DNA of 64,000 nucleotides from Bin87 sp965232895 (lineage in GTDB: Bacteria; Chloroflexota; Dehalococcoidia; Lucifugimonadales; UBA3495). This document shows positions 52,920-62,400 of the stretch, in pieces (positions within the stretch are counted from its first letter, which is position 1; every line of letters starts with the position of its first letter). The DNA lies in the NCBI GenBank assembly GCA_965232895.1, contig OZ247430.1:3286001-3350000 (forward strand), written 5' to 3'. The position numbers and the translations under genes were made by a program. The notes under the pieces are model-generated. The model saw only the letters and a program-made list of their open reading frames with translations, was not told the origin of the DNA and made no database searches.

Positions 52920-53237
52920 ATGTCCATTAGCGCCGAAAACAAGCAGAAGATCGCCGGCCTGGTCAAGGACTTGCTAATCGAGCGGTTCCACGAGAAGTTC
53001 GTCTTTGACCCGATTGTGGTTCAGCATGAGATCGATCACGACGGCGATGAATACCTGGACATTTACATCGTGTTTGATGGCGACCAAAAGAATCTGGACC
53101 CGGGCTGGACCATCAAAATCCCCGGTCATATCTGGACAGAATCAATAGCGATAGGGGTGCCCAGCGTCCCCGGCATATCGTTCGTGGAAAAATCCGAGTG
53201 GGAAGAACTGTTCGCGAGCAAGTACGGTGAATCCTGA
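52920..53237 (+). CDS. Small protein upstream of a HEPN-like protein
   Basis: I do not recognise this 105-residue protein. It has a compact alpha/beta look: an N-terminal helix (ENKQKIAGLVKDLLIERFHE), then EYLDIYIVFDGDQKNLDPGW. The ATG is preceded by GGAGG. Its end overlaps the start of the HEPN-like gene by 11 bp, which is typical of toxin-antitoxin or two-component defence gene pairs. Confidence 0.7.
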   Translation: MSISAENKQKIAGLVKDLLIERFHEKFVFDPIVVQHEIDHDGDEYLDIYIVFDGDQKNLDPGWTIKIPGHIWTESIAIGVPSVPGISFVEKSEWEELFASKYGES

Positions 53238-53712
53238 CGATCTCATCAGGATTGCCCGACACCTGGCTGCGGGCGGGGTTGGTGGACGGCGCGGTCGGCC
53301 CCGCCAGGCCGAACTGCGTCGAGCCGTCAGTACCGCGTATTACGCGCTATTCCATGCCCTCGCCCGCTGCTGCGCGGACATGCTGGTCGGTTCGACTCCC
53401 GCGCGCCGGAGGCAGCCGGCGTGGGAACGCGCCTACCGGTCTCTGGAGCATGGTGTTGCTAAAGACCGCTGCAACAATCAGCGCGAGATGCGGCAGTTCC
53501 CGGCGGAAATTCAAGATTTTGGGCACTGGTTTGTAGTCATCCAGCGTTATCGGCACCAAGCCGACTACGACCCGGAAGCAATGTTTTCGCGCTCTCAAGC
53601 ATTAGAACTGATCAACGAGGCCAGTAGGGCCATTGCCGGATTTCGGCGTGCCGGCACCATGGACCAACGTGCTTTTGCCATCCATGTTTTGTTCAGGTCA
53701 CGGCGGGACTGA
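53227..53712 (+). CDS. HEPN-domain-like protein
   Basis: The 161-residue protein has the HEPN-like core RRAVSTAYYALFHALARCCA and a second helix with RYRHQADYDPEAMFSRSQA, similar to small HEPN proteins found beside nucleotidyltransferase or antitoxin-like partners. The pattern R-x(4)-Y-Y-x-x-x-H may be the RNase or contact motif. It overlaps the upstream small gene. Toxin role is inference. Confidence 0.72.
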   Translation: MNPDDLIRIARHLAAGGVGGRRGRPRQAELRRAVSTAYYALFHALARCCADMLVGSTPARRRQPAWERAYRSLEHGVAKDRCNNQREMRQFPAEIQDFGHWFVVIQRYRHQADYDPEAMFSRSQALELINEASRAIAGFRRAGTMDQRAFAIHVLFRSRRD

Positions 53713-53729
53713 TATGGAAAGGCGAGACG

Positions 53730-54908
53730 TTACACCGCGGTGACGATTTCCCTTGCCAACTCGATCAATCGCTCGTCGGCCCCGTAATCTCCCAGCAGCG
53801 ACAGGCCGACGGGCAAACCGTCAACTTCGGCCAGCGGCAAACTGATCTGCGGCCGGCCGGTGTTCCCGGCTACCGAGGTGAGCGCGCTGTTGCGCAGCCG
53901 CAGCGTGTGTCGCTCGGAAACCCGCTGGCCAATGAGCGGAGCCGGAGACACCGTGGTCGGCAGGCACACCACCACGTCCCCGCCGTCGAACACCTCGTTC
54001 ATGCGGGTGATGACGCCGTCACGACCGGCCTGGGCGATGACGATCTGCTCGTCGGTTACCGAGTGAGCCATGGCATAGCGGTCCGAAACCTCAAAGCTGA
54101 ATGTCGGATTGACCTGGTCGATCCAGTCGCGGGCGGACTCCCACGCCTCGCGGCTCTGCAACACCTGCTGGTGTCCTGACCATTCTTCGAGGCTGGTGGA
54201 GGAGAGCCGCAACGTTGACGACGTGGTGAACAGCGGGCCAATTTTCTCGAGAACTGCTTCTACCGCTTGGCGCGTGTCCGGCTCGGCGAGATCGAATGCG
54301 TCTTCCGCGATAACCAGATGCCTGGGACGCGCAGCTGGTGAGGATGGGGGCAGGACAATTGACCCCACTTGGGCGAAGGTCTCCGCGTCCCGCGCGAACC
54401 AGCCGATGGTGTCGAAGGATGGAGCCTGGAGCAGCATGCCGTCCAGCGGGATTCGCCCGTGTGTTGGCCGCAACCCAAACAGCCCGCAGAAGCTCGACGG
54501 CACCCGCACCGAGCCTCCGGTGTCCGAACCCAACGCGAAATCCACCACCGCGCCGGCCACGGCCGACGCGGAACCGCTGGAGGACCCACCGGGCACCCGA
54601 CCGGGGGCATTCGGGTTCACCGGCGTTCCGTAGTGCATGTTCTCGCCAAAGATGCCGCGAGTCAGCTCGTCAGTGATGGTCTTGCCAACCATGGACGCGC
54701 CGGCGTCAACCAGTTGATGCACCACCCATGCCGTAGTTTCGGCGGGGCCGTGGGTAGCCAGCCAATGCGGGTTCCCGCATCCGGTCACGTGGCCGGCGAT
54801 ATCGAAGATGTCCTTGGCGGCGAAGGTCAGGCCGGACAGCGGTCCGTCGTCCAAGCCGGCCATGTGGGCGGTGCTATCGGGAACGAAGGCGTTCAGTGGG
54901 CCGGCCAT
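53730..54908 (-). CDS. Amidase signature family enzyme
   Basis: The 392-residue protein has the Ser-cisSer-Lys triad motifs: AAKDIFDIAG (Lys), PGGSSSGSASAVAG (cis-Ser) and LGSDTGGSVRVPSSFCG (nucleophile Ser). It is at the short end for the family (400-500). It hydrolyses an amide or ureido bond. Its start lies 2 bp after the stop of the enolase-superfamily gene, so it is the third gene of a three-gene operon. Confidence 0.92.
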   Translation of the reverse strand: MAGPLNAFVPDSTAHMAGLDDGPLSGLTFAAKDIFDIAGHVTGCGNPHWLATHGPAETTAWVVHQLVDAGASMVGKTITDELTRGIFGENMHYGTPVNPNAPGRVPGGSSSGSASAVAGAVVDFALGSDTGGSVRVPSSFCGLFGLRPTHGRIPLDGMLLQAPSFDTIGWFARDAETFAQVGSIVLPPSSPAARPRHLVIAEDAFDLAEPDTRQAVEAVLEKIGPLFTTSSTLRLSSTSLEEWSGHQQVLQSREAWESARDWIDQVNPTFSFEVSDRYAMAHSVTDEQIVIAQAGRDGVITRMNEVFDGGDVVVCLPTTVSPAPLIGQRVSERHTLRLRNSALTSVAGNTGRPQISLPLAEVDGLPVGLSLLGDYGADERLIELAREIVTAV

Positions 54909-54910
54909 GG

Positions 54911-55951
54911 TTACAACATCTCCTCATTCAGCGTGACGCCAAACCCCGGGCGATCAGACGGCGAGATATAGCCGTCCTCCGGCTCCGGTTCGTCAAGCCA
55001 GAGCACGTCCCGGGGCGAACGGATGTGGTCAGAGTGATACTCCGCGAAGTCCGCCCAGTCGGAGGCGGCGATGAGGTGCAGCCCCCAGACTTCGGCGCCT
55101 CGATGCGGCGACACCGGTATGCCGGCGTCTCGGGCCAGGTCGATGATGCGCCGGCCGGCGGTGATTCCGCCACACCAGGTTATATCCGGTTGCCACAGGC
55201 CCAGGGCATCGGCGCGGGCGATGTCTGCAAAACCGAAGTGGGTGAACTCGTGCTCCCCGCCGGCGATGAGCGTGGGGGTCGCCACCGCGCGCAGAGCGGC
55301 CTGCCCCGCCAGATCGTCGGGAGTCAGCACGTCCTCGTACCAGTAGAGGTTGTACTCGGACAGAATGTCCGCCATGCGGACGGTGACCTCGGCGTCCCAC
55401 GACATGTAGCAGTCGACCATGATCCGGGCATCCGGGCCATACAGCTGCCGGGCGTTGGCCGCCGCGGCCGTTTCGTAATCGCCATTATCCACCCAACGGT
55501 GGGGAAACTTGTGGGCGCGAAAGCCAAGGTCGCGGTAGGCTTCCGAATCCGGGCCCGTGGCATAGGCCAGCATACTGGGTTTCTTCGCGCCGCCCAGGAG
55601 CTCGAACACCGGCCTGTTTTCGGCTTTGGCGAGCAGGTCGTACAGAGCAAGGTCCAGACCGCTGAGCGCCATGATTGCCAGCCCTTTGCGCCCGTAGGGA
55701 AGTGACTGTTCGTAGAGAAAGTCCCAGGTGTCAGCTATGTCCGCCAGGCCGTTGATCTTGCGGCCAAGCAGCAGTTCGCGGAAGTGGCGGTTGACGATTT
55801 CCACGCCGGCCACGCCACCGCCGCCGTATCCGAGGCCGACGGCTCCGACGTCCGTCTCCACCCTGACGACGATCTGCCAGAAGTGGGTGCGCCAGGATGG
55901 GACGACGTACCGATAGTTGGGGTAAACGGCGCGTACTTCGGTGATCTTCAT
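54911..55951 (-). CDS. Enolase-superfamily dehydratase (rhamnonate-dehydratase-like)
   Basis: The 346-residue protein has the mandelate racemase/enolase layout: N-terminal capping domain, metal ligands in IMVDCYMSWD, YWYEDVLTPDD and IAGGEHEFTHFGF, and the C-terminal SPHRGAEVWGLHL. RAHKFPHRWVDNGD resembles the L-rhamnonate dehydratase group. Acid-sugar dehydration is likely; the sugar is not known. Starts on the base after the hydantoinase-like stop. Confidence 0.87.
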   Translation of the reverse strand: MKITEVRAVYPNYRYVVPSWRTHFWQIVVRVETDVGAVGLGYGGGGVAGVEIVNRHFRELLLGRKINGLADIADTWDFLYEQSLPYGRKGLAIMALSGLDLALYDLLAKAENRPVFELLGGAKKPSMLAYATGPDSEAYRDLGFRAHKFPHRWVDNGDYETAAAANARQLYGPDARIMVDCYMSWDAEVTVRMADILSEYNLYWYEDVLTPDDLAGQAALRAVATPTLIAGGEHEFTHFGFADIARADALGLWQPDITWCGGITAGRRIIDLARDAGIPVSPHRGAEVWGLHLIAASDWADFAEYHSDHIRSPRDVLWLDEPEPEDGYISPSDRPGFGVTLNEEML

Positions 55952-57370
55952 CTATTCGACGGGCCCGCCCAGCGGTGCGCGGGGAGAACCGCTCTCCAGG
56001 AATGTGCCGTATCCCGGGTTCTGCTGGATTTCGCCATCCTGCAGCAGCACCTGGCCCCGCAGCATGGTGATCCAGGGGCGACCGTTGACCTGCCAGCCCT
56101 CGAACAGGGTGTATCCCGCGTTGCTGTGATGGTCGCTGGCGGTCACGATGCGGTCGCCGTTGGGGTCCAGGATGAGGAAATCGGCGTCGGAACCCACCTG
56201 GATCACGCCCTTGCGCGGGTAGATGCCGAAAATGCGGGCCGGGTTTTCCGCCATGACGCGGGCCAGCCACCAGATGGGCAGGCCGCGCTGGACCACGCCC
56301 TCGCTGTACATCAGCGGCACAATGGTCTCGATGCCGGGTGAGCCGAAGGGGACGGACATGCCGTTGGCGTCGACGAAGATGTTGTCCCATCCGGGCTGCT
56401 TGAGTTCCTGGGGGTGTGGTGAGTGGTCGCTGGCCACGATGGAAACGTGACCCTGGCGCAGACCATCCCACAGTGCGTCGCGGTCAGGTCCGTCTTCGGG
56501 GCGCAGTGGCGGGCCGATCTTGGCCAGCGGGCCGCGCTCCGCCATCTGGGCGTCGGACAGCAGCAGGTATTGCGGGCAGGTCTCCGTCCACACGCGCTGC
56601 CCGAGGCTCTGGGCCTGCTTGATCCGTTCCAGACCCAGTTGAGTGCTGAGGTGCACGACGTAGGTGGGGCATCGGGTTGCGGCCGACATCTTCACCGCAC
56701 GATTGATCGCCTCTTCCTCGGCCCAGTCCGGACACGCCGTGGGGAAATCCGTCGGATGCGTGTGGCCCTCGCCAAGGAGCTTGTTTTCGAGGTATTCGAT
56801 GATGTTGCCGCTTTCGCAGTGGAGCTGCAGGACGCCCCCGCCGCGGCCCACCAGGTCCATTGCCTCGCAGATGTAGTCGTCGTCGCACATTCGCCCGGGG
56901 CGTTTCTTGTAGGTCATGAACATCTTGTAGGATTTCACGCCCAGATCGACAGCATCAGGGAGTCCGGCAAGGATGCTGGGCCGGTTCTGCAGGATGAAGT
57001 GGAAGGCAAAATCGGTCAGCGCAACCCGCTCGACGGTTTCCCGAGTGCGGTGCACGGCCTGGGGCAGCGTTTCGTCGCCCTCCAGCTGGTAGGTGCCGAA
57101 GGGCACCAGCGTGGTCAGGCCGGCGTGGGCCGCGGCCAGCGAACCCAGGGCATAGTCGTCGTGGCCGTCCAGGTGCACGTGGCTGTCGATCAGGCCGGGC
57201 AGCACGAACTTGCCGGCGGCGTCGATATACCGGTCGGCCGGCGGCAGGTAGTTCTCCGGTCCGATCGCGACGATCTTCTCGCCGGAGATGGCGATGGAAC
57301 TCTCATAAACCTGTGACGAGGTTACGATCTGCCCACCCACGATGACGGTATCCACGTGATTCGCTGCCAT
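55952..57370 (-). CDS. Dihydropyrimidinase/hydantoinase-like amidohydrolase
   Basis: The 472-residue cyclic amidase has PGLIDSHVHLDGHDDY (metal ligands), a carboxylated-lysine site GVKSYKMFMTYK, further histidines in LQLHCESGN and VVHLST and the Asp in IVASDHSPH. This fits dihydropyrimidinase, D-hydantoinase and allantoinase. It opens cyclic amides and is first in the operon with the dehydratase and amidase, so the operon may open and degrade one cyclic or ureido compound. Confidence 0.9.
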   Translation of the reverse strand: MAANHVDTVIVGGQIVTSSQVYESSIAISGEKIVAIGPENYLPPADRYIDAAGKFVLPGLIDSHVHLDGHDDYALGSLAAAHAGLTTLVPFGTYQLEGDETLPQAVHRTRETVERVALTDFAFHFILQNRPSILAGLPDAVDLGVKSYKMFMTYKKRPGRMCDDDYICEAMDLVGRGGGVLQLHCESGNIIEYLENKLLGEGHTHPTDFPTACPDWAEEEAINRAVKMSAATRCPTYVVHLSTQLGLERIKQAQSLGQRVWTETCPQYLLLSDAQMAERGPLAKIGPPLRPEDGPDRDALWDGLRQGHVSIVASDHSPHPQELKQPGWDNIFVDANGMSVPFGSPGIETIVPLMYSEGVVQRGLPIWWLARVMAENPARIFGIYPRKGVIQVGSDADFLILDPNGDRIVTASDHHSNAGYTLFEGWQVNGRPWITMLRGQVLLQDGEIQQNPGYGTFLESGSPRAPLGGPVE

Positions 57371-57394
57371 AACGCGACCTCCTTGCCAATCGTA

Positions 57395-57493
57395 TACGTG
57401 TCATTGTGAGGCGCGCAGCAACGTGGCAACCGCGTTCTTGCGGCAGTCTCTACAGGAGCAACGAGATTGCCGCGCTACGCTCGCAACGACAGT
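57395..57493. repeat. Palindromic repeat (single copy)
   Basis: TCATTGTGAGGCGCGCAGC and GCGCTACGCTCGCAACGACA are roughly inverted around a central hairpin, with GTGGCAA and TTGCCGC inside. It resembles the common CATTGCGAGGAGCGCAGC-type intergenic repeat of many bacteria. Only one copy is seen here, between two minus-strand genes. Confidence 0.5.
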
Positions 57494-57501
57494 GAGCTAT
57501 C

Positions 57502-58674
57502 CTAAAAAACGCCCTGTGGTTCCAACCCCAGCAGGTATTGGCCGGCGGTTTCGTAGTGCACGTGGTGACCCTGCACGTGCTGCGTGATCACGTGAATGTC
57601 CTGGAACCGCCGCTGGATCGGGTTGGTCTGGAAAATGCCGCTGGCGCCGCACAGGGTGTACGCGGCGTCCACCACCTGCGCCGACGTGCGGATGGCATGG
57701 GTGGCCGCCACCCGGAGTTGGATGCGCTCGTCGGTAGTCAGGCTACCCTTGGTGCAGGCCGACTCCCACAGGCGGCCGTGGGCGTCCTTCAGGAATGCCC
57801 TGGCCGAGCTCTGGAGCGCGTGGGCCTCGCCGATGGTGCGTTGGGTGGTCTGGTGGTCGCGGAGCAGGATGCCGGAGCGATAGGGTGTCCTGCTGCCGCC
57901 CACCTCAATGGCGATGTCCAGGCTCTTGCGGGCGACGCCCAGGGCAACGGTGGCGAACCCGGTGGCGAAAAGCAACGTGGTGGGTATCCCGTAGAGAGGG
58001 CGGTCGCACCAGGACGGGCCCTCCTGCACGAAGGAGTGTTCCTCGGGAATGAACAAGTCGTCCACCTGGAAACTGAAACTGCCGGTTCCGCGGAGTCCGG
58101 CGACCTGCCACAGGTCCACCATTCGCACTTCGTCAATGGGCATCAGGTGGAGGCGGGTCTGCGGCGGTTGCCCATCGGCTCCCGCGCCGTTCTCGGGAAC
58201 GACGGGCGCCAGCGCGGCGATCCAGGTGGCGTGGTCGCTGCCGCTGCTGAAGTTCCAGTGCCCGCTCAGCCGGAAACCTCCCGGCGCTGGAACCGATTTC
58301 GACCCGGCGGCCGGTGGTCCGTTCGTCACCACCCCCCGTTGCTCGCCCCAAATCTCACGCGCCGTGGACCTGGTCATGCGCGTGGACCTGGTTGAGAAGA
58401 CATTGTTCTGGTTCAGGCACCAGGCGACGCTGGCGTCGGCTGCCGCGAACTGCTCCAGTATCTGGAGGAAGTCGGGGTGTGCCAGCTCCGCCCCGCCCAA
58501 CTCTCGCGGCAGCAGCAACCGGAAGAACCCGGCGTCGGCCATGTCCGCAGCCAAGTCGGGCGGCATCTGGCGTTCGGCGTCGATCCAGTCGGCGGCCTCG
58601 TCGACCCGGTTGACGAAAGGACGGGCCGCGTCCCGGTAGTGGGCGATATCGTTCGGAACCTTGGTGGTGGTCAT
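57502..58674 (-). CDS. Acyl-CoA-dehydrogenase-fold flavoprotein
   Basis: The 390-residue protein has the acyl-CoA dehydrogenase domain order: N-terminal helical PPDLAADMADAGFFRLLLP, central beta domain with GHWNFSSGSDHATWIAALAP and VAGLRGTGSFSFQVDDLFIP, and the C-terminal helical HVQGHHVHYE end. The sequence style fits the flavin-dependent monooxygenase/hydroxylase branch (HsaA, DszC-like) more than a fatty-acid dehydrogenase, because no catalytic Glu-type motif is obvious. The ATG at 58674 replaces a TTG 12 nt upstream. Confidence 0.85.
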   Translation of the reverse strand: MTTTKVPNDIAHYRDAARPFVNRVDEAADWIDAERQMPPDLAADMADAGFFRLLLPRELGGAELAHPDFLQILEQFAAADASVAWCLNQNNVFSTRSTRMTRSTAREIWGEQRGVVTNGPPAAGSKSVPAPGGFRLSGHWNFSSGSDHATWIAALAPVVPENGAGADGQPPQTRLHLMPIDEVRMVDLWQVAGLRGTGSFSFQVDDLFIPEEHSFVQEGPSWCDRPLYGIPTTLLFATGFATVALGVARKSLDIAIEVGGSRTPYRSGILLRDHQTTQRTIGEAHALQSSARAFLKDAHGRLWESACTKGSLTTDERIQLRVAATHAIRTSAQVVDAAYTLCGASGIFQTNPIQRRFQDIHVITQHVQGHHVHYETAGQYLLGLEPQGVF

Positions 58675-58832
58675 TTGCGCTCTCAAAAGGCCGGACCGGC
58701 GGTTAGCAGCCTACGTTACACGGGCGCGAATATGGTGTCAAAGGCCGAGGCGCAAACTACAGGGCCTTTCCAAAGTAGCTTTTGTCATTTGTTGCATATG
58801 TTGCGAATGTCCCGTGAATGGGCCAATTTACG

Positions 58833-58950
58833 GGATAGAGGGAGGGGCAAGGTCGTCCTGCTCCCTCCACACCGGGCTGCGGCGCGGCATATCCCGCAGC
58901 CTGCGGTCCAGGTCTTTCAGTTCCGGCTCCAACCACTCTATGTGGCCCGG
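58833..58950 (-). pseudogene. IS110-family transposase fragment
   Basis: A minus-strand frame reads IEWLEPELKDLDRRLRDMP followed by RRSPVWREQDDL and ends soon after. In IS110 transposases the end of the first domain reads like L-x-x-L-x-x-x-L-x-x-x-x-x-SPVWREKDDLLRSVPG. Only about 40 residues remain, so this is a relic. Confidence 0.55.
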
Positions 58951-59102
58951 ATGCGGGGGCAGCCGGCCTGGCCAGCCCGGCCCCGCCGGTCATGGTGAGA
59001 CTGGTCGAACCATCGGCGGCCTGGACGGGCATCCTTCGACAAACTCAGGACGAGCGGAATCCTGCACTTGGAGTTACTTTGCAATCATCCTGGTGGTCCG
59101 GT

Positions 59103-59265
59103 CAGGGCAATCGCATATGAGCGGTTTTAGTGTCGTCATTCCGGCTTGCGCCGGAATCCAGTGACCGAAATCGTCAATCATGCTTCACATTCCTTCACCA
59201 TAGGACCTGTGGCCTCCGGCTTTCGCCGGAGTGACGGAGCCATAATTGCATATGCGATTGCCCTG
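59103..59265. repeat. Miniature inverted-repeat element, family 2, copy 5
   Basis: A 163-bp element from CAGGGCAATCGCATATG to CATATGCGATTGCCCTG, with perfect 10-bp target duplications GTGGTCCGGT (59093-59102 and 59266-59275). Same family as the copies at 36.5-39.1 kb, 20 kb away. Confidence 0.88.
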
Positions 59266-59308
59266 GTGGTCCGGTACTGGTTGCTTGTCAGGGTGACGGG
59301 GATTCCTT

Positions 59309-59360
59309 TATAGTCTGCGCCCAGACTACCCGGCTATAGTCTGCGCCCAGACTACCCGGC
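59309..59360. repeat. 26-bp palindrome-containing tandem repeat, two copies
   Basis: Two perfect copies of a 26-bp unit, each containing TAGTCTG-CGCC-CAGACTA, a 7-bp inverted repeat. It lies about 105 bp upstream of the protease start, a place where a tandem operator for a dimeric regulator would fit, but it could also be a slippage product. Confidence 0.75.
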
Positions 59361-59464
59361 GGCGCCGCTGTTGGGTGAGCATCAGTTGATTAAAAGCCAA
59401 CCCGTATCCTGCGCTGCGGCCCGACCGCAGGCGCCGGCAAGTGAAGATCATCAAAGTGATTAGA

Positions 59465-62400
59465 ATGATTAGAGGGTACTTCAGCCGTTACCTATACGCC
59501 TTTCGGGAGGGCAGAGTACATAATTCTGTCCATTCCAATGCTGGTCGCGGCACGTTTCGACCCGGGCGGCATGGATCAGCCCCCCGGGTCGTCGCGGCAG
59601 CGACAGCGCTTCTGCTCGTCATGCTGGGGGTCGCGCTGTTCGGCTCGCCGGCTAACGACGCAGTCGCGCAATCGCCGGCGGTCCAGCTCGACCGCACGGT
59701 CGTGGTCGAGGGCGAGACCGCCGTGCTCCAGATCACGAACGCGCCGGCCGCAAGAGCCCACTTCATCCGCCTCAAGCCGTTCTCGGATCCCTACACGGCT
59801 AGCGCATCCGACCTCGAGCTGCGCGGCGACAACGATGCCGTGGCCAGCGCCGGCACGGCCGTCAGCGTGACCCGAGCGAGCGACGGCAGCGCGCAGTTCA
59901 GCGCCGTCGTGCGCTCGGACGACCTCAGCGATCCGGGCGAGACGTTCGGCGTCCAGCTTTGCAGCTCGGCCACGGAGTGCAGCGGCGACGCGCTGCTCGG
60001 CGAGTGGACGCTGACCATCAACGAGCCGGGGGCCACGCAGGATGACCCCGGCGAGGGGTTGATCGACGACGATCTCGGCGGATCCAGTCTCGACGAGGTG
60101 GAAGACGGGCGCAGCGTCCTGGACTTCTTCGCCGACGACGGAACCTACCGCCTGCAGGACGGCGACAACGAAATCCCGCTGCGGCTGCTGAGTCCGTTCG
60201 GAGCCGCAGCGCAAAGCGCGCACGGCGCGCAAGGTGCGCAGGGTGCGCAAGAGAGCGCCAACGGCACCGAACTCTCGGCGCTCGCCGCCGATGCCGGCTC
60301 CGCCTACGCGCCGCCGGCCGATGCTTCGGACAGGGTCGCCACCCCGAGCAACTGGCTGGTCGCCGACACCGGCCAGCTGTACCTGTTGGTCGGAGGCGTC
60401 AACGTCCTCTTCCATACGTATGTCAGCGAGACGCAGATCCAGGCCATCTGGGACCAACACGGTATCCCGTCGGAGCGCGTCTCAGCGATCGGCGAACTGC
60501 CCAACGCCTATATGGTCCAGACGGTCTCCGACGTCGAATCGCTACAGCTCGCTGCTGCGCTCGCTGCGGAGCCGAGCGTCGATTCCGTTGCGCCCAACTT
60601 CTTCACGCCGCCGGCGTCGGAGCCGATCCTGCAACTGAGCAGCTACGGTCAGTTCACAAACTTGGCGAAGGCGCGCTGCATTCTGACCCAGAATCCATAT
60701 CCCGACAAGTTGTCGGGCTGCCTCTGGCATCTGAACGCGGATGGGGCTTATCGTTACTACGGGAGCAAGCCAACGATCGATATCAACCTCAGCAACGTCT
60801 GGGATACTACTATGGGCGCCGGGGTCACGGTCGCGATCGTCGACCGCACCTGGGAGGCGACTCACGAAGATATCAGGGACAACGTAGACAGCGCGCGAAG
60901 CCAGCTCTGGGGCGGTTACACCGGCGAGCGATCAGACGTAAGTTCGCCCTATCATGGCACTGCCGTGGCCGGGATCGTCGGAGCCCGCGACAATACCGTT
61001 GGCGGCCGCGGCGTCGCGCCCCGGGTCTCGCTCGTCAACTACAACTCCCTCGATTCCCACAATTCTGCCAACCATGCCGCCGCGCTGACGCTCAATATGC
61101 AGACGATCGCTGCCTACAACATGAGCTATAGCGGGCATGACACGTATGGCCTTTCCGGAGGTATCGGCCTCTGGTGGAACGCGGTGACTGAGGGTACGAA
61201 AAAGGGGTTCGGCGGTAAAGGGTCGTCATATGTGTCGGGCGTCGGCAACGGCGCGGCGGCATCAAAGAAGGGTGACGGCTGGGCCACTCTGGACGAAATG
61301 AACAACCACCCCGGCATTATTCCAGTCTGCGCTGTCACCGCCTACGGCAAGCGGGCGCATTATTCAGAAACCGGACCGAGCTTGTGGATTTGCGCGCCCT
61401 CGGGTGGCGGCGGACCCAGTATCCTGGCGCCGATCGGCAGGAACCATTACACCTCTGTATTCAGCGGAACCAGCGCCGCCACACCGATCGTGTCCGGCGT
61501 GGTCGCGCTGATGCGCAGCGCCAACGCCGACCTTACCTGGCGAGACGTCAAGGTTATCCTCGCCAACACCGCCCAGAAGAACGACCCCAACCACGGGGGC
61601 TGGATGAGCGGCGCTACCAAATACGGATCCACCACCGACTCGTACGCATTCAACTACCAGTACGGTTTCGGCACAGTTGACGCCAAAGCGGCCGTGACCG
61701 CCGCCTCCAGCTGGGATCTGCTGCCGGTGATGAAAAAGACTGAGGCGACGACCAGGACCGTCGTTTCGCTGCCGAAGAGCGGCAGCGAAATCTCAATATC
61801 GTTAAACATCCAATCAGCCATTGACTTCACCGAGCACGTCCTCATCGCCGTCGACACCGATACCGTCGATATCCGCGACTATCGTTGGACGCTGGTATCG
61901 CCGTCAGGCACGGAGTCGCTCCTCGCCCCGCAAGCGGGATGTGGAGAGCGTGGGTGCGCCACGGGCGGCTTCTTCAAGTTTGCTTCCTCCCGTCATCTCG
62001 GCGAGAACCCGAACGGCGCCTGGACGCTCAAAGTCAAGCGTTACGCGCCTGATCCCACGAACTGCCGGAACGGCCGCGATATCAACGGATACTACAACTC
62101 GTACTGTCAGCGGCTCTCGTGGTACGACGAAGAGATCGAGGCCGTGCAGGTAGTGGTCACCGGGCATAAGAGCAGTACGGCCCAGCCCCTCAAGCTGACG
62201 GTATCGCCGTTGAGCTTGACCGAGGGCGAGGAAGTTGACGTGAGCGTCACCCTCACCGGTACGGCGCCCACGCAGGACCTGGTGATCCCGCTTGCCTTCA
62301 CCGATGAAACGACTACCGCCGCCGGCACCACAGGCGGTGATTACGCCTCGCTGGCGTCGATTACCATCCCCGCCGGCGCGTTAACGGCGTCGGTAAAATT

